Origin: Sphingomonas sp. Leaf242
GTDB lineage: Bacteria > Pseudomonadota > Alphaproteobacteria > Sphingomonadales > Sphingomonadaceae
Length of the DNA: 64,000 nt
Direction: 5' to 3'
Assembly: GCF_001422045.1 (NCBI RefSeq)
Contig: NZ_LMLW01000013.1
Location: forward strand, 1 to 64,000
A program made the translations under genes and the position numbers. Below the pieces are notes generated by a model, which was not told the origin of the DNA, searched no databases, and saw only the letters and a program-made list of their open reading frames with translations. This document shows positions 43,967-52,307 of the stretch, in pieces. Numbering within the stretch: position 1 is the first letter of the stretch; every line of letters starts with the position of its first letter.

Positions 43967-45559
43967 TCACGTGATCATCCGCTTGAGCGTCTCGATCCGG
44001 TCCGCCTCCGCCGCGGGCTTGTCAGTCCGGATCCGCGCGATCCGCGGAAAGCGCATCGCCACGCCCGATTTGTGGCGTTTCGAATCGTGCAGCGAATCGA
44101 ACGCGATCTCCAGCACCAGCGTCTTCTCGACCTCGCGAACGGGTCCGAACCGGTTCTGCGTATGGTTGCGGACGAAGCTGTCGAGCATTTTGAGCTCCTC
44201 GTCCGTGATCCCGGAATAGGCTTTCCCGACGGGGAGCAGTTCGCCCTCCTCGGTCCAGCACCCGAAGGTATAGTCCGAATAGTAAGACGACCGCCGCCCC
44301 GACCCGCGCTGCGCGTACATCATCACGCAATCGGCGGTCAGCGGATCGCGCTTCCACTTGTACCAGAGTCCCGCACGCCGTCCGCCGACATAGGGCGAGT
44401 CGCGACGCTTGAGCATCACCCCTTCGATCGCCGCATCGCGCGACGTCGCACGGATCGCCTCCAGCGCCGTGAAGTCGTCCGCCTCGATCACCGCGCTCAA
44501 GTCGAACCGCTCCGGGTCGAGCTGCGGCACGAACGCTTCCAGCCGCGCGCGTCGCGCGGTCCACGGCAGCGTCCGCAAATCCTCCTCGCCGTCGATCAAC
44601 AGGTCGTAGAGCCGAACGAACGCCGGATAGTCAGCCAGCATCTTCGCCGACACGGTCTTGCGCCCAAGCCTCTGCTGGAGCGCGTTGAAGCTCGCCGCCC
44701 CACCGCCATCCTCCAGTGTCCCGCCCTGATGCTCGCCCTTCACCAGCAATTCGCCGTCGACTGTCCCCGGCGTCCGAAACGCGGCGGCGATCTCTGGGAA
44801 ACTGCCCGTCACATCGTCGCCCGTCCGGCTATAGAGCCGCGTCTCGCCCGCAACATGGACGATCTGCACGCGGATGCCATCCCACTTCCACTCGGCAGCA
44901 TAGTCGGCGAGATCGACGCGCAGGTCTTCAAGTCCATGCGCGAGCATGAACGGCCGAAATACGGGGACGTCCGCTGGCGTCGGCTGATCGCCGGTCCCTT
45001 CCGCCCAGGCGAACAAACTCGGATACGGTGCATCGAGCCCGTGCCAGACCTCCTCGACCGCATCGACATCGAGCCCGAACGCATCGGCGAGCGCGGTCTT
45101 CGCCAACCGCGCCGACACGCCGATCCGCAATGCGCCGGTCGCCATCTTGAGCAACGCGAACCGCTCCTCGGCATCGGATCGGTCGAGCATATCGGCCAAC
45201 GCCGCCGGAGCATCGGCACGCGACAATGCCGCCAGCCGCTCGACGACATCGGTGATCGACAACGGCGTCGGATCGACCGGAACAGTCGGCTCAGGCCAGA
45301 GCAGCGCGACCGTCTCCGCGGTGTCACCGACATAATCGCGGCTCATCCGGAACAGCACCGGGTCGACTCGCTCCTCGATCAATCCGCGGATTACCGCCGA
45401 CTTCACGCCCTTGAGATCGAGATCGCCGGTCAGAGCCGCCATCGCCCAGCCCCGATCCGGGTCGGGCGTCGCACGCAAATAGTCCGCGATCAGCTTCAGC
45501 TTGGCGTTACGCGACCGTGTGTAGGTGAGCGAATCGAGCAGGGCGGCGAAAGCATGCAT
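43967..45559 (-). CDS. ATP-dependent DNA ligase (ligase-associated set)
   Basis: This 530-residue protein has an N-terminal DNA-binding region, then the adenylation domain with motif I EWKWDGIR (nucleophile K225), motif III/IIIa (LYDLLIDGEEDLR), motif IV (EGVMLKRRDSPY) and motif V (WYKWKRDPLTADCVMMYAQ), then an OB domain. It joins nicks using ATP. Ligases of this length and build are the partner of the Lhr-type helicase, the MBL exonuclease and PdeM. All are in the window, but the ligase gene stands alone here, about 7.8 kb past the exonuclease gene. Confidence 0.92.
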   Translation of the reverse strand: MHAFAALLDSLTYTRSRNAKLKLIADYLRATPDPDRGWAMAALTGDLDLKGVKSAVIRGLIEERVDPVLFRMSRDYVGDTAETVALLWPEPTVPVDPTPLSITDVVERLAALSRADAPAALADMLDRSDAEERFALLKMATGALRIGVSARLAKTALADAFGLDVDAVEEVWHGLDAPYPSLFAWAEGTGDQPTPADVPVFRPFMLAHGLEDLRVDLADYAAEWKWDGIRVQIVHVAGETRLYSRTGDDVTGSFPEIAAAFRTPGTVDGELLVKGEHQGGTLEDGGGAASFNALQQRLGRKTVSAKMLADYPAFVRLYDLLIDGEEDLRTLPWTARRARLEAFVPQLDPERFDLSAVIEADDFTALEAIRATSRDAAIEGVMLKRRDSPYVGGRRAGLWYKWKRDPLTADCVMMYAQRGSGRRSSYYSDYTFGCWTEEGELLPVGKAYSGITDEELKMLDSFVRNHTQNRFGPVREVEKTLVLEIAFDSLHDSKRHKSGVAMRFPRIARIRTDKPAAEADRIETLKRMIT

Positions 45560-45660
45560 CCCCGTTCAACGCGCTTGCTGGCCGAAGGGATGCAGAGACG
45601 AAACGACCGCCACCTGATGCTTCCGACGACGGTCGTCTATGCGCTCTACAAAATACCGCG

Positions 45661-45846
45661 TCAGTCGATCGCGTTCTTGATCCCCTTGCCGGCGAGCAGG
45701 CCGAGCACGAGGAAGACCACGAACAACGCGATGGCGATGAAGAACAGGATCTTGGCGATACCGATAAACGCGCCGCCCACGCCGCCGAAGCCGAGTAACG
45801 CCAGCACGAGGCCGATGACGAGACAAGTAACCGCGAGTTTCAGCAT
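45661..45846 (-). CDS. DUF1328 small membrane protein
   Basis: This 61-residue protein, MLKLAVTCLVIGLVLALLG at the N-terminus, has two hydrophobic helices with the segment GGVGGAFIGIAKILFFIAIALFVVF. It matches the DUF1328/YtjA family of short membrane proteins, whose function is not known. In several alphaproteobacteria such genes belong to the general stress response. A matching EcfG-type promoter (GGAAC, 16 bases, GGTT) lies 33-57 bases upstream on the same strand. Confidence 0.88.
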   Translation of the reverse strand: MLKLAVTCLVIGLVLALLGFGGVGGAFIGIAKILFFIAIALFVVFLVLGLLAGKGIKNAID

Positions 45847-45878
45847 GTCGGCCTCCGCAAAGTGAGTTGGACTCGGTC

Positions 45879-45903
45879 AACCGGTCGCGCCGTGGTTGGT
45901 TCC
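45879..45903 (-). promoter_or_regulatory. predicted EcfG (general stress response) promoter
   Basis: Read on the minus strand, GGAAC is followed by 16 bases and then GGTT, which fits the alphaproteobacterial EcfG/SigT consensus GGAAC, 16-17 bases, (C/G)GTT. It lies upstream of the DUF1328 gene, with the predicted start of transcription near 45872 and the ATG at 45846. Confidence 0.6.
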
Positions 45904-45935
45904 AGTATCGTAACGAACCCTACCGAGGCGCCAGT

Positions 45936-46502
45936 CTAGACCAGGCGTAGCGCGCCGAGCGCGAGGACGATGCCGATCATCAGGAACAGCACGCCGACCG
46001 CGATGCGCAGCGTCTTCAGCGGCAATTTGCGCCATGCCGTCTCGCCCATCATCGCGGCGGGAACGATCACCACGAGCGAGCCGAGAGTGACGCCGATCGC
46101 GGCAAACGCCGGAACCGGAGACCGGGCCGCGAGCGCGAGCGCGATGAACTGGATGCCGTCCCCGAACGCGAGGATGAACAGCCCCAGGAACGCGGTCGCG
46201 ACCGCGCCGATCTTCCACTGGTCGAGCCGTTCGGGAACCTTGGCCGGGAAAAACGCGCCGCCGCCCTGCAACAGCAAGGCGACCGCGAGCATCAGTTGCC
46301 GAGCGTTAGGCGCGAGCTTCGGGCCGATCACCGTGCCTAGCGCCGCCGCCAAACTGCTCGCGGCAAAGACCGCCAGCGCAGCCATGGCGATGACGAGCCC
46401 CGGTCGACGCAGGCGGTCCGCCAGGATCGCGGCCAGCCACGCGGTCCGATCACCGATCTGCGCCAGGGCGGCGGCGACCAATGCCGCCATCAACGCATCC
46501 AT
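45936..46502 (-). CDS. TMEM165/GDT1 (UPF0016) family transporter-like protein
   Basis: This 188-residue protein has about six membrane helices in two repeats. The family's E-x-G-D-(K/R)-(T/S) motif is seen as QIGDRTAW in the first half and FGDGIQF in the second. In each case the leading Glu is replaced (Q and F) and in the second copy the Lys/Arg is also lost. GDT1 proteins export Mn/Ca in exchange for protons, so the missing Glu residues may alter metal specificity or activity. A lone start ATG lies at 46502, 3 bases from the next gene's stop. Confidence 0.75.
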   Translation of the reverse strand: MDALMAALVAAALAQIGDRTAWLAAILADRLRRPGLVIAMAALAVFAASSLAAALGTVIGPKLAPNARQLMLAVALLLQGGGAFFPAKVPERLDQWKIGAVATAFLGLFILAFGDGIQFIALALAARSPVPAFAAIGVTLGSLVVIVPAAMMGETAWRKLPLKTLRIAVGVLFLMIGIVLALGALRLV

Positions 46503-46505
46503 GCG

Positions 46506-46862
46506 CTATCCGGCCAGTCGGACCGAGCACGCCGCGGCGAAGGCGTGACAGGCCTGAACGTCCTGGCGTTCGCAACCGACCGCATCGCGCAGGATGCCGA
46601 GCCAGCCATGCACCAGCGCGCCATGCTCGCCGCGGGACAATGCCGAATCGACGAAATGCGCGACCGTGACTGCGGGGTTGAGACCGTTGCTATGCGCGAT
46701 CACACGTATCGCATCGACTTCGGCGGCGATGTCGCAGGGCCGGGCGTAAGGCGCGCGGACGTCGATCGCCGCGATCCGCGCGGCGAGATCGGCCTTTACG
46801 GCGATCATATCGTCGATTCGCGCTGCCACGTGCCCCGTTGCGTTTCGTACTGCCTGCCCCAT
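46506..46862 (-). CDS. hypothetical protein (118 aa)
   Basis: This 118-residue alpha-helical soluble protein has no signal or membrane segment. It begins MGQAVRNATGHVAARIDDMI and contains APYARPCDIAAEVDAIRVIA and HFVDSALSRGEHGALVHGWL, with three cysteines toward the C-terminus. It ends 3 bases before the GDT1-like gene on the same strand, so the two are probably co-expressed. I do not recognise a family. Confidence 0.6.
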   Translation of the reverse strand: MGQAVRNATGHVAARIDDMIAVKADLAARIAAIDVRAPYARPCDIAAEVDAIRVIAHSNGLNPAVTVAHFVDSALSRGEHGALVHGWLGILRDAVGCERQDVQACHAFAAACSVRLAG

Positions 46863-47051
46863 GATCCCGCTCCTTTTCTCTGCATGGACGTTGCACCCAG
46901 GCGGGTAAAGGCGCAGTTAAGTGCGTCGTCGGGCGCCGTTCTGTGCGGCAAAGCTTGACTTCGCGCCGTGCGTCCGCCATGCGCCCAGCCTGATCGAGCG
47001 GCGGCATGAGTTCGCCGCTTTCGCATTTTCAAGCCATAGGAATTTGGGCTC

Positions 47052-47219
47052 ATGGCCAAGCCGACCACCGTCAAGATCAAGCTTCTCAGCACCGCTGACA
47101 CCGGCTTCTTCTACGTCACCAAGAAGAACCCCCGTACCAAGACGGAGAAGCTCTCCTTCTCGAAGTACGATCCCGTCGTGCGCAAGCATGTCGAGTTCAA
47201 GGAAGCCAAGATCAAGTAA
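47052..47219 (+). CDS. rpmG: 50S ribosomal protein L33
   Basis: This 55-residue protein starts MAKPTTVKIKLLSTADTGFF and continues YVTKKNPRTKTEKLSFSKYDPVVRKHVEFKEAKIK. It is the cysteine-free form of L33, so it does not bind zinc, in contrast to the zinc-type L32 encoded at 18322-18501. A hairpin terminator follows at 47263-47288. It is a single-gene transcript. Confidence 0.97.
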   Translation: MAKPTTVKIKLLSTADTGFFYVTKKNPRTKTEKLSFSKYDPVVRKHVEFKEAKIK

Positions 47220-47262
47220 TCGGGTCGGCGGCGTATGCCGTCGTCTGATTCCGACGATCCGG

Positions 47263-47288
47263 AAAGCCGCGGGTAACTCCGCGGCTTT
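47263..47288 (+). terminator. terminator hairpin after rpmG
   Basis: AAAGCCGCGG pairs perfectly with CCGCGGCTTT around a six-base loop, followed by GGCGTTTGT. It lies 44 bases past the rpmG stop. The T tract is short, so this may be weak. Confidence 0.65.
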
Positions 47289-47337
47289 GGCGTTTGTGAT
47301 ACCCCTCCGTTCGTCCCTCCCCCTTCCGCTTGCCCCC

Positions 47338-47492
47338 TCTCCCGTTCGTCCTGAGTAGCCCTCGAGTAGTCGCCGTAGGCGGCGTATCGAGAGGGCGTAT
47401 CGAAGGACAGGTTGGCGCGCGGAACGCATGCTTCGATACGAGCCCTCGATACGCTCCTTGCGGAGCTACTCGGTCTCTACTCAGCACGAACG
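47338..47492. repeat. family G inverted repeat (AGGGCGTATCGA / TCGATACGAGCCCT type)
   Basis: CGTTCGTCCTGAGTAGCCCT near 47344 and its relatives, the GAGGGCGTATCGAAGGAC half at about 47391-47409 and CTTCGATACGAGCCCTCGAT near 47431, end in ACTCAGCACGAACGGG near 47477. The element contains the TGAGTAG and CGAACG ends also seen in family D. It is in the 344-base gap between rpmG and the DivK-like gene, which otherwise shows no gene. Confidence 0.7.
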
Positions 47493-47563
47493 GGAGTAGG
47501 GTAAGGCACCGGACTATGGGTCGATGTGGCATGCCGGGCCGTAGCGCGAGGCGCTTTCCTGCT

Positions 47564-47926
47564 TCAGACCAGCGTCCTCACCGCATCCATGAACCGCGCC
47601 AGGCTGATCGGCTTGGACACGTACGCATCCGCGCCCGCAGCCCGGATCCGCTCCTCGTCCTCGCGCCCGGCATAGGCCGTCACCGCCATCACCGGGATCG
47701 CCTTCAACGCCTCGTCCGCCTTCAGTTCGAGGATGATCTCGTAACCGGTGACGTGCGGCATCTGGATGTCCATGATGATCAAGTCGGGCACGAATTCGCG
47801 CGCGCGTGCGACGGCTTCGCGGCCGTCGCGCACGGGTTCGACGGCGAACTGATGCGCGCGCAGCAGGTCACAGAATAGTTTGAGGTTCAGTTCGTTGTCC
47901 TCGACAACGAGCACCTTCTTTGCCAC
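47564..47926 (-). CDS. DivK-like single-domain response regulator
   Basis: This 120-residue receiver has E9 and D10 (acidic pocket), the phospho-acceptor D53 in IIMDIQMP, T83 in AVTAYAG and K105 in SKPIS, with no output domain. The N-terminus MAKKVLVVEDNELNLKLFCDLL closely resembles DivK of Caulobacter, a cell-cycle regulator that acts through the DivJ/PleC kinases. The ATG is at 47926. It lies divergent to the DUF3572-HAD gene pair. That DivK function is retained here is inference from the sequence. Confidence 0.85.
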   Translation of the reverse strand: MAKKVLVVEDNELNLKLFCDLLRAHQFAVEPVRDGREAVARAREFVPDLIIMDIQMPHVTGYEIILELKADEALKAIPVMAVTAYAGREDEERIRAAGADAYVSKPISLARFMDAVRTLV

Positions 47927-47962
47927 CGATCCACCTTATCCGGAAAGAAGGCACGATAGGCA

Positions 47963-48247
47963 ATGCGCGACCGCGATTCAAACGAAGACGCCGAAGCGCT
48001 CGCCCTGCGCGCGCTGGTATGGACGCTGGTCGAGCCCGACCGCGCGATGCGGCTGTTGTCGGTCACCGGCCTGGAGCCGCACGACCTCCGCGCAAGGGCA
48101 AGCGATCCGACGGTCTTGTCGGCTGCGCTCGGCTTCCTCGAAAACCACGAGCCTGACCTGATCGCCTGCGCGGAATCGCTTGGCGTGAAGCCCGAGGTGC
48201 TGGTCCAGGCACACGCTAAGCTGGACCGCGGGGCATTCGACGCATGA
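47963..48247 (+). CDS. DUF3572 family protein
   Basis: This 94-residue helical protein starts MRDRDSNEDAEALALRALVW, then TGLEPHDLRARASDPTVLSAALGFLENHEPDLIACAESLGV, which is the DUF3572 pattern found in alphaproteobacteria next to DivK-like genes. Function is unknown. Its stop overlaps the start of the HAD gene by 4 bases (ATGA), so the two are co-translated. Confidence 0.85.
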   Translation: MRDRDSNEDAEALALRALVWTLVEPDRAMRLLSVTGLEPHDLRARASDPTVLSAALGFLENHEPDLIACAESLGVKPEVLVQAHAKLDRGAFDA

Positions 48248-48870
48248 GGCCGCTGCTGATCAGCGATTGCGACGAAGTGCTGCTGCACATGGTCAAGCAT
48301 TTCGGCGTCTGGCTCGACGAGCGTCACGACATCGACTTCGCGATCCAGCACGGCGATTTCTCGACCGCGATGACCCGCCGCGACGGTGGCCCGCCGCCGT
48401 CCGTCGCAGACATGTGGGCGATGCTCGGCGAGTTCTTCCCCGCCGAGATGCACCGCCAGACGCTGGTGCCGCACGCGGTCGACGCGCTGGAGCGGCTGGC
48501 GCGGGTGGCGGACATCGTCATCCTGACCAACCTCCAGGACGAATGCCGCCAGCCGCGGATCGAACAGCTGGCAAAGTTCGGCATCGTCCACCGGGTCGAG
48601 TGCAACCAGGGCGGCAAGGGGACGCCGGTGTCGCGGCTGGTCGAGGAATACGGGTCGCCGGTCACGGTGTTCGTGGATGACCTCGCCGTGCATCACGAGT
48701 CGGTCGCCAGGCACGCGCCGGGGGTGCACCGGTTGCACATGGTCTCCGAGCCGACGCTGGCAGTGACCGTGCCGAAGGCGCCCGAGGCTCACGCCCGGAT
48801 CGACGACTGGCGCGAGGCCGCGGACTGGATCGCCGCGCGGTTCAAGGCTGGTTTGCCGGCGGACGCCTGA
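48244..48870 (+). CDS. HAD-superfamily hydrolase
   Basis: This 208-residue protein has the HAD fold: motif I is ISDCDEVLL with D8 and D10, motif II is in VILTNLQ (T at about 101), and motif III/IV is FVDDLAVHHESV with D near 143-144. The small cap and length suggest a phosphatase of the HAD class. The specific substrate cannot be inferred. It overlaps the DUF3572 gene by 4 bases. Confidence 0.85.
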   Translation: MRPLLISDCDEVLLHMVKHFGVWLDERHDIDFAIQHGDFSTAMTRRDGGPPPSVADMWAMLGEFFPAEMHRQTLVPHAVDALERLARVADIVILTNLQDECRQPRIEQLAKFGIVHRVECNQGGKGTPVSRLVEEYGSPVTVFVDDLAVHHESVARHAPGVHRLHMVSEPTLAVTVPKAPEAHARIDDWREAADWIAARFKAGLPADA

Positions 48871-48900
48871 GCCTCCCACATCACCGCGAACACACCGTTC

Positions 48901-49013
48901 TCCCCTCCCTGAAAGGGAGGGGTTGGGGGTGGGTAGGCTCGCTTCAGTCGCGGCCGTTCCGATAAATACGGAAACCAACCCACCCCCAGCCCCTCCCTTC
49001 CAGGGAGGGGAGC
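48901..49013. repeat. family B palindromic element, copy 3
   Basis: CCCCTCCCTGAAAGGGAGGG opens and CCCCTCCCTTCCAGGGAGGGG closes the element, as in copies 1 and 2. It starts 30 bases after the HAD stop. Confidence 0.9.
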
Positions 49014-49075
49014 AGAACGGGCGGGATCGGCCCCCCACTTGACCCATCCCCCACCGCTGTGGTGATACCTTATCC

Positions 49076-49540
49076 ATGACCGATCGTATCGACCGCAAGC
49101 TCGAAGAGCTGGGCCTCACCCTCCCACAGGCTGCCGCGCCCGTCGCCGCCTATGTCCCGACCGTGCTGGCGAACGGCATGCTCCACATCTCGGGCCAGCT
49201 ACCGTTCAAGGACGGCGCCCTGGTCAAGGGCCGCGTCGGAGACGACGTCTCGCTCGAAGACGCGCAGGAGGCCGCCAAGCTCTGCGGCCTGATGCTCGTC
49301 GCACAGATAAAGGCCGCCCTCGGCACGCTCGGCCGCGTCGAGCGGATCGTGAAGCTCGGCGTGTTCGTCAACTCGACCGTCGACTTCACCGACCAGGCCA
49401 AGGTCGCCAACGGCGCGTCCGAACTCATGGTCGCGCTGTTCGGCGATAGCGGCAAGCACGCGCGCTCGGCCGTCGGCGTCGCCGTCCTCCCGCTCGGTGC
49501 CGCGGTCGAGATCGACGCGATCGTTCAGGTTTCCGCCTGA
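49076..49540 (+). CDS. RidA (YjgF/YER057c) family protein
   Basis: This 154-residue protein has the RidA fold, with HISGQLPFKDGALVKGRVGDDVSLEDAQEAAKLCGLMLVAQI and VFVNSTVDFTDQAKVANGASELM, and an AVGVAVLPLGAAVEIDAIV C-terminus. The family deaminates reactive enamine/imine intermediates from PLP enzymes. This is the longer form with an N-terminal extension, in which the catalytic Arg is usually present; here the RSAVGVAVLPLGA segment supplies it. It stands 42 bases before the acyltransferase gene. Confidence 0.85.
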   Translation: MTDRIDRKLEELGLTLPQAAAPVAAYVPTVLANGMLHISGQLPFKDGALVKGRVGDDVSLEDAQEAAKLCGLMLVAQIKAALGTLGRVERIVKLGVFVNSTVDFTDQAKVANGASELMVALFGDSGKHARSAVGVAVLPLGAAVEIDAIVQVSA

Positions 49541-49582
49541 CCGTCTTGGAGGCGCGCCCTCGCGTCTCTACCTAAGGCGGCA

Positions 49583-50731
49583 ATGAACGCCGTCACAGCC
49601 CGCATCGCCCAAGGCGTCACCTCGATCGCGGCCGAGGACTGGGAGGCGTGCTCCGGCACCGCCAATCCGTTCGTCGGCCACGCCTTCCTGTCCGCGCTCG
49701 AAGCCTCGAAAAGCGTCGGTGGCCGCTCGGGCTGGCAGGCGTTGCCGGTGGTGGTCGACGGCCCCGACGGCAAGCCCGCCGCAATCGCCCCCGCCTATGC
49801 CAAGAGCCACAGCCAGGGCGAATACGTGTTCGACCAGGGCTGGGCCGACGCGTGGGAGCGGGCAGGGGGGCAATATTACCCCAAGCTCCAGATCGCCGCA
49901 CCGTTCAGCCCGGTGCCGGGCCCGCGCCTGCTTCTCCGTGACCCTGACCAGGCCCCCGCGCTGATCGCCGCGCTGGAGGCCGTAACCGACCAGAGCGGTC
50001 TGTCCTCCGCCCACGCCACCTTCATTGACCCAGACGAAGTGGCGCTGTTCGAGGCGGCAGGTTGGCTGATCCGCCAGGGCACGCAGTTCCACTGGAAGAA
50101 CGAGGGATACGCCAGCTTCGACGACTTCCTCGCCGTCCTCGCCAGCCGCAAGCGCAAAGCGATCCGCAAGGAACGCGCCGCCGCTGTCGAAGGGCTGACG
50201 ATCCGTCACCTGATCGGTGCCGAAATTACGCCCGAGCACTGGGACGCGTTCTGGGTATTCTACCAGGACACCGGCAGCCGCAAATGGGGCCAACCTTACC
50301 TTACGCGCAGCTTTTTCGACCAGATCGGCAAGACGATGGGCGACCGCGTCCTGCTCATCCTCGCGGAGCGCGATGGCGTACCGATCGCCGGCGCACTCAA
50401 CTTAGTTGGCGACGACACGCTCTACGGCCGATACTGGGGCGCGACGGAGGAGGTGCCGTTCCTTCATTTCGAGCTCTGCTATTACCAGGCGATCGACGCC
50501 GCCATCGCGCGCGGCCTGAAGACCGTCGAGGCGGGCGCGCAGGGCGAACACAAGCTCGCGCGCGGCTATGCCCCGGTCGCGACTTACTCCGCGCACTACA
50601 TCCCCGACCCAAGCTTCCGCCGCGCGATCGCCGACTATCTCGTCCGCGAGCGCGAGGCCGTCGCCGAGCAGCAGGAGTATCTCGGCGAGCTTACTCCGTT
50701 CCGGCGGGGCGAGCAGCAGCAGCCCGGTTGA
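49583..50731 (+). CDS. FemAB-like/GNAT-fold acyltransferase (peptidogalycan-type)
   Basis: This 382-residue protein fits the large family (once DUF482) of GNAT-fold enzymes similar to FemX/FemAB. Sequence markers are NPFVGHAFLSALEASKSVG at the N-terminus, HWKNEGYASFDDFLAVLASRKRKAIRKERAAA, TGSRKWGQPYLTRSFF, and AYYQAIDAAIARGLKTVEAGAQGEHKLARGY. It has no signal peptide. Substrate is not known; other family members are predicted to act on cell-wall-related substrates. Its final 41 bases overlap the end of the convergent membrane-protein gene. Confidence 0.85.
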   Translation: MNAVTARIAQGVTSIAAEDWEACSGTANPFVGHAFLSALEASKSVGGRSGWQALPVVVDGPDGKPAAIAPAYAKSHSQGEYVFDQGWADAWERAGGQYYPKLQIAAPFSPVPGPRLLLRDPDQAPALIAALEAVTDQSGLSSAHATFIDPDEVALFEAAGWLIRQGTQFHWKNEGYASFDDFLAVLASRKRKAIRKERAAAVEGLTIRHLIGAEITPEHWDAFWVFYQDTGSRKWGQPYLTRSFFDQIGKTMGDRVLLILAERDGVPIAGALNLVGDDTLYGRYWGATEEVPFLHFELCYYQAIDAAIARGLKTVEAGAQGEHKLARGYAPVATYSAHYIPDPSFRRAIADYLVREREAVAEQQEYLGELTPFRRGEQQQPG

Positions 50732-52283
50732 CGCGGTAGAGCAGGCTGGTGCCGTCACGCCGGATCAGCGTCAGGTCGCGGACCAGCGCCGGATCGAATT
50801 TCGGCGGGTGGATCAGCCAGACGTAGTCGAATGCATCGCGCGGGAATTTCTCCAGCGCCATCGAGATCGGCCGCCAGAACTGGCCACGGCACTTGATGTC
50901 GCTGACGATCTCCGAAGGGTCATGCGCAAAGCCCTTCGCCGCCGGATACTGCGTCGTCATCAACTGCGCGCCCGCCATCGACCACTGATCGTTGGTGAAC
51001 GCCAGTCGCCGCTCCAGTAGCAGCGCGGGCACATGCTCGAGCCGCGAATACGCCCAGTCGTCGCGACAGCGCCGCCCGACGAACGACACGACCCGCGACC
51101 GCTCGGGCACCGTATCGATCGCCGCGATCGCCTGATCGTAGCTGCGATCGTACATCAGGTAGCTGACCGTTGTCCCCGCCAGCCGCACGCCGAAGAACGC
51201 AAAGCCCAGCACCGCAAGCACCGCCGCACCGCGCAGCGAGAGCCCATGCCGCGGCCGCAGCGCGATCACCGCGATCCCGAGCATGAACGGCGCGAGCCGC
51301 ATGTCGGCATAGGCCGAACCGAACACGATCCGCGGCAGCAGGATGTACACGATCGCCAGAAACAGCGCCGAAAGGCTCAGGTTGCGCGAATATTCGATCG
51401 TCTGGTCGCGCACGCCGCGGAACAGGATCACGAACAACACGGTGACCGACGCGATGTCGAACGTCATCCAGCGATCGCGCAGGACCATCGTGATCCAGTT
51501 CATCTTCCAGCGCCAGTTGAACCAGTCCTGCGTCTTGCCGCCGACATGATCGCCCGACCGCCAGACCACCATCATCACCATCGGCAGCGCGAGCGGCAGG
51601 CAGTTCAGCCCCGCCTGGATGCACGCCTTGAACCAGCCATGCGCCCAGCTCTTGGGATCGCTGTCGCGGCGGATGTCGTGTTGGCGGATCAGTTCGGCGG
51701 AGAAGGCGAGCACGCCCAGCACGCCCCAGCCGAACGTATGGCACAGCCACAACAGGCACGAGATCGGGACGAATATGGCGGTGCGCAGCCGCGTGCGCTT
51801 GAGCCGCCCCATCCGCAGCCACAGCGCGAACAGGTTGAGCGCGAGCGCCATCGCCAGCGCGAAATTCACGAATCCGAACTGAAAGGGGTAGCTGTAGGCG
51901 AGCGGGAGGGCGAACAACGCGGTTGCGGGGATTCGCCCGTGCACCTCGCGCGCGATCCACAGCAGGCCCGTCACGGTCAGCGCCGGGATCGCCATCACGA
52001 TCAGCTTCACCGCCAACTGTAACCCGAAGATCGGCGCCAGCGGCTCGATCAGCAGGTCGATGCCGAGGTTGCCGATCATCTGCCAACGGAAGTTATACCA
52101 CTGCGAAAGCCAGGGATTGTCGCCGATCGCGAGCTGGACGCGATAGCGCCCCATATGCCCAGGCAGGTCGACCAGTGGCGGGATCTCCGGCCACAGCAAC
52201 GGTATGATCGACGCCAGCGCCACCGCCACGACGAACCCGCGCGTCTGCCACCACTTCAGCCGCCCCGTCATGCCGTCGTCCAC
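50691..52283 (-). CDS. multi-pass membrane protein, GT-C-like
   Basis: This 530-residue protein has about 11-13 hydrophobic segments, then a soluble C-terminal region of about 130 residues. After the first helix the periplasmic loop has PLVDLPGHMGRYRVQLAIGDNP, in which the D-x-P-x-H pattern resembles the acidic motif in the first loop of GT-C glycosyltransferases. It neighbours another GT-C-like gene and a GT2 gene, suggesting a glycan or lipid-linked sugar step. Its 3' end overlaps the acyltransferase gene by 41 bases. Confidence 0.65.
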   Translation of the reverse strand: MDDGMTGRLKWWQTRGFVVAVALASIIPLLWPEIPPLVDLPGHMGRYRVQLAIGDNPWLSQWYNFRWQMIGNLGIDLLIEPLAPIFGLQLAVKLIVMAIPALTVTGLLWIAREVHGRIPATALFALPLAYSYPFQFGFVNFALAMALALNLFALWLRMGRLKRTRLRTAIFVPISCLLWLCHTFGWGVLGVLAFSAELIRQHDIRRDSDPKSWAHGWFKACIQAGLNCLPLALPMVMMVVWRSGDHVGGKTQDWFNWRWKMNWITMVLRDRWMTFDIASVTVLFVILFRGVRDQTIEYSRNLSLSALFLAIVYILLPRIVFGSAYADMRLAPFMLGIAVIALRPRHGLSLRGAAVLAVLGFAFFGVRLAGTTVSYLMYDRSYDQAIAAIDTVPERSRVVSFVGRRCRDDWAYSRLEHVPALLLERRLAFTNDQWSMAGAQLMTTQYPAAKGFAHDPSEIVSDIKCRGQFWRPISMALEKFPRDAFDYVWLIHPPKFDPALVRDLTLIRRDGTSLLYRVNRAAAARPAGTE

Positions 52284-52307
52284 TCGTTCCCCGCTACCGC
52301 AACGTCG

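Noticed and set aside
44072..45865. Plus-strand open frame (597 codons) opposite the DNA ligase
   Set aside because: It is antisense to a ligase with all catalytic motifs, and it is rich in Arg and His without any family signal.
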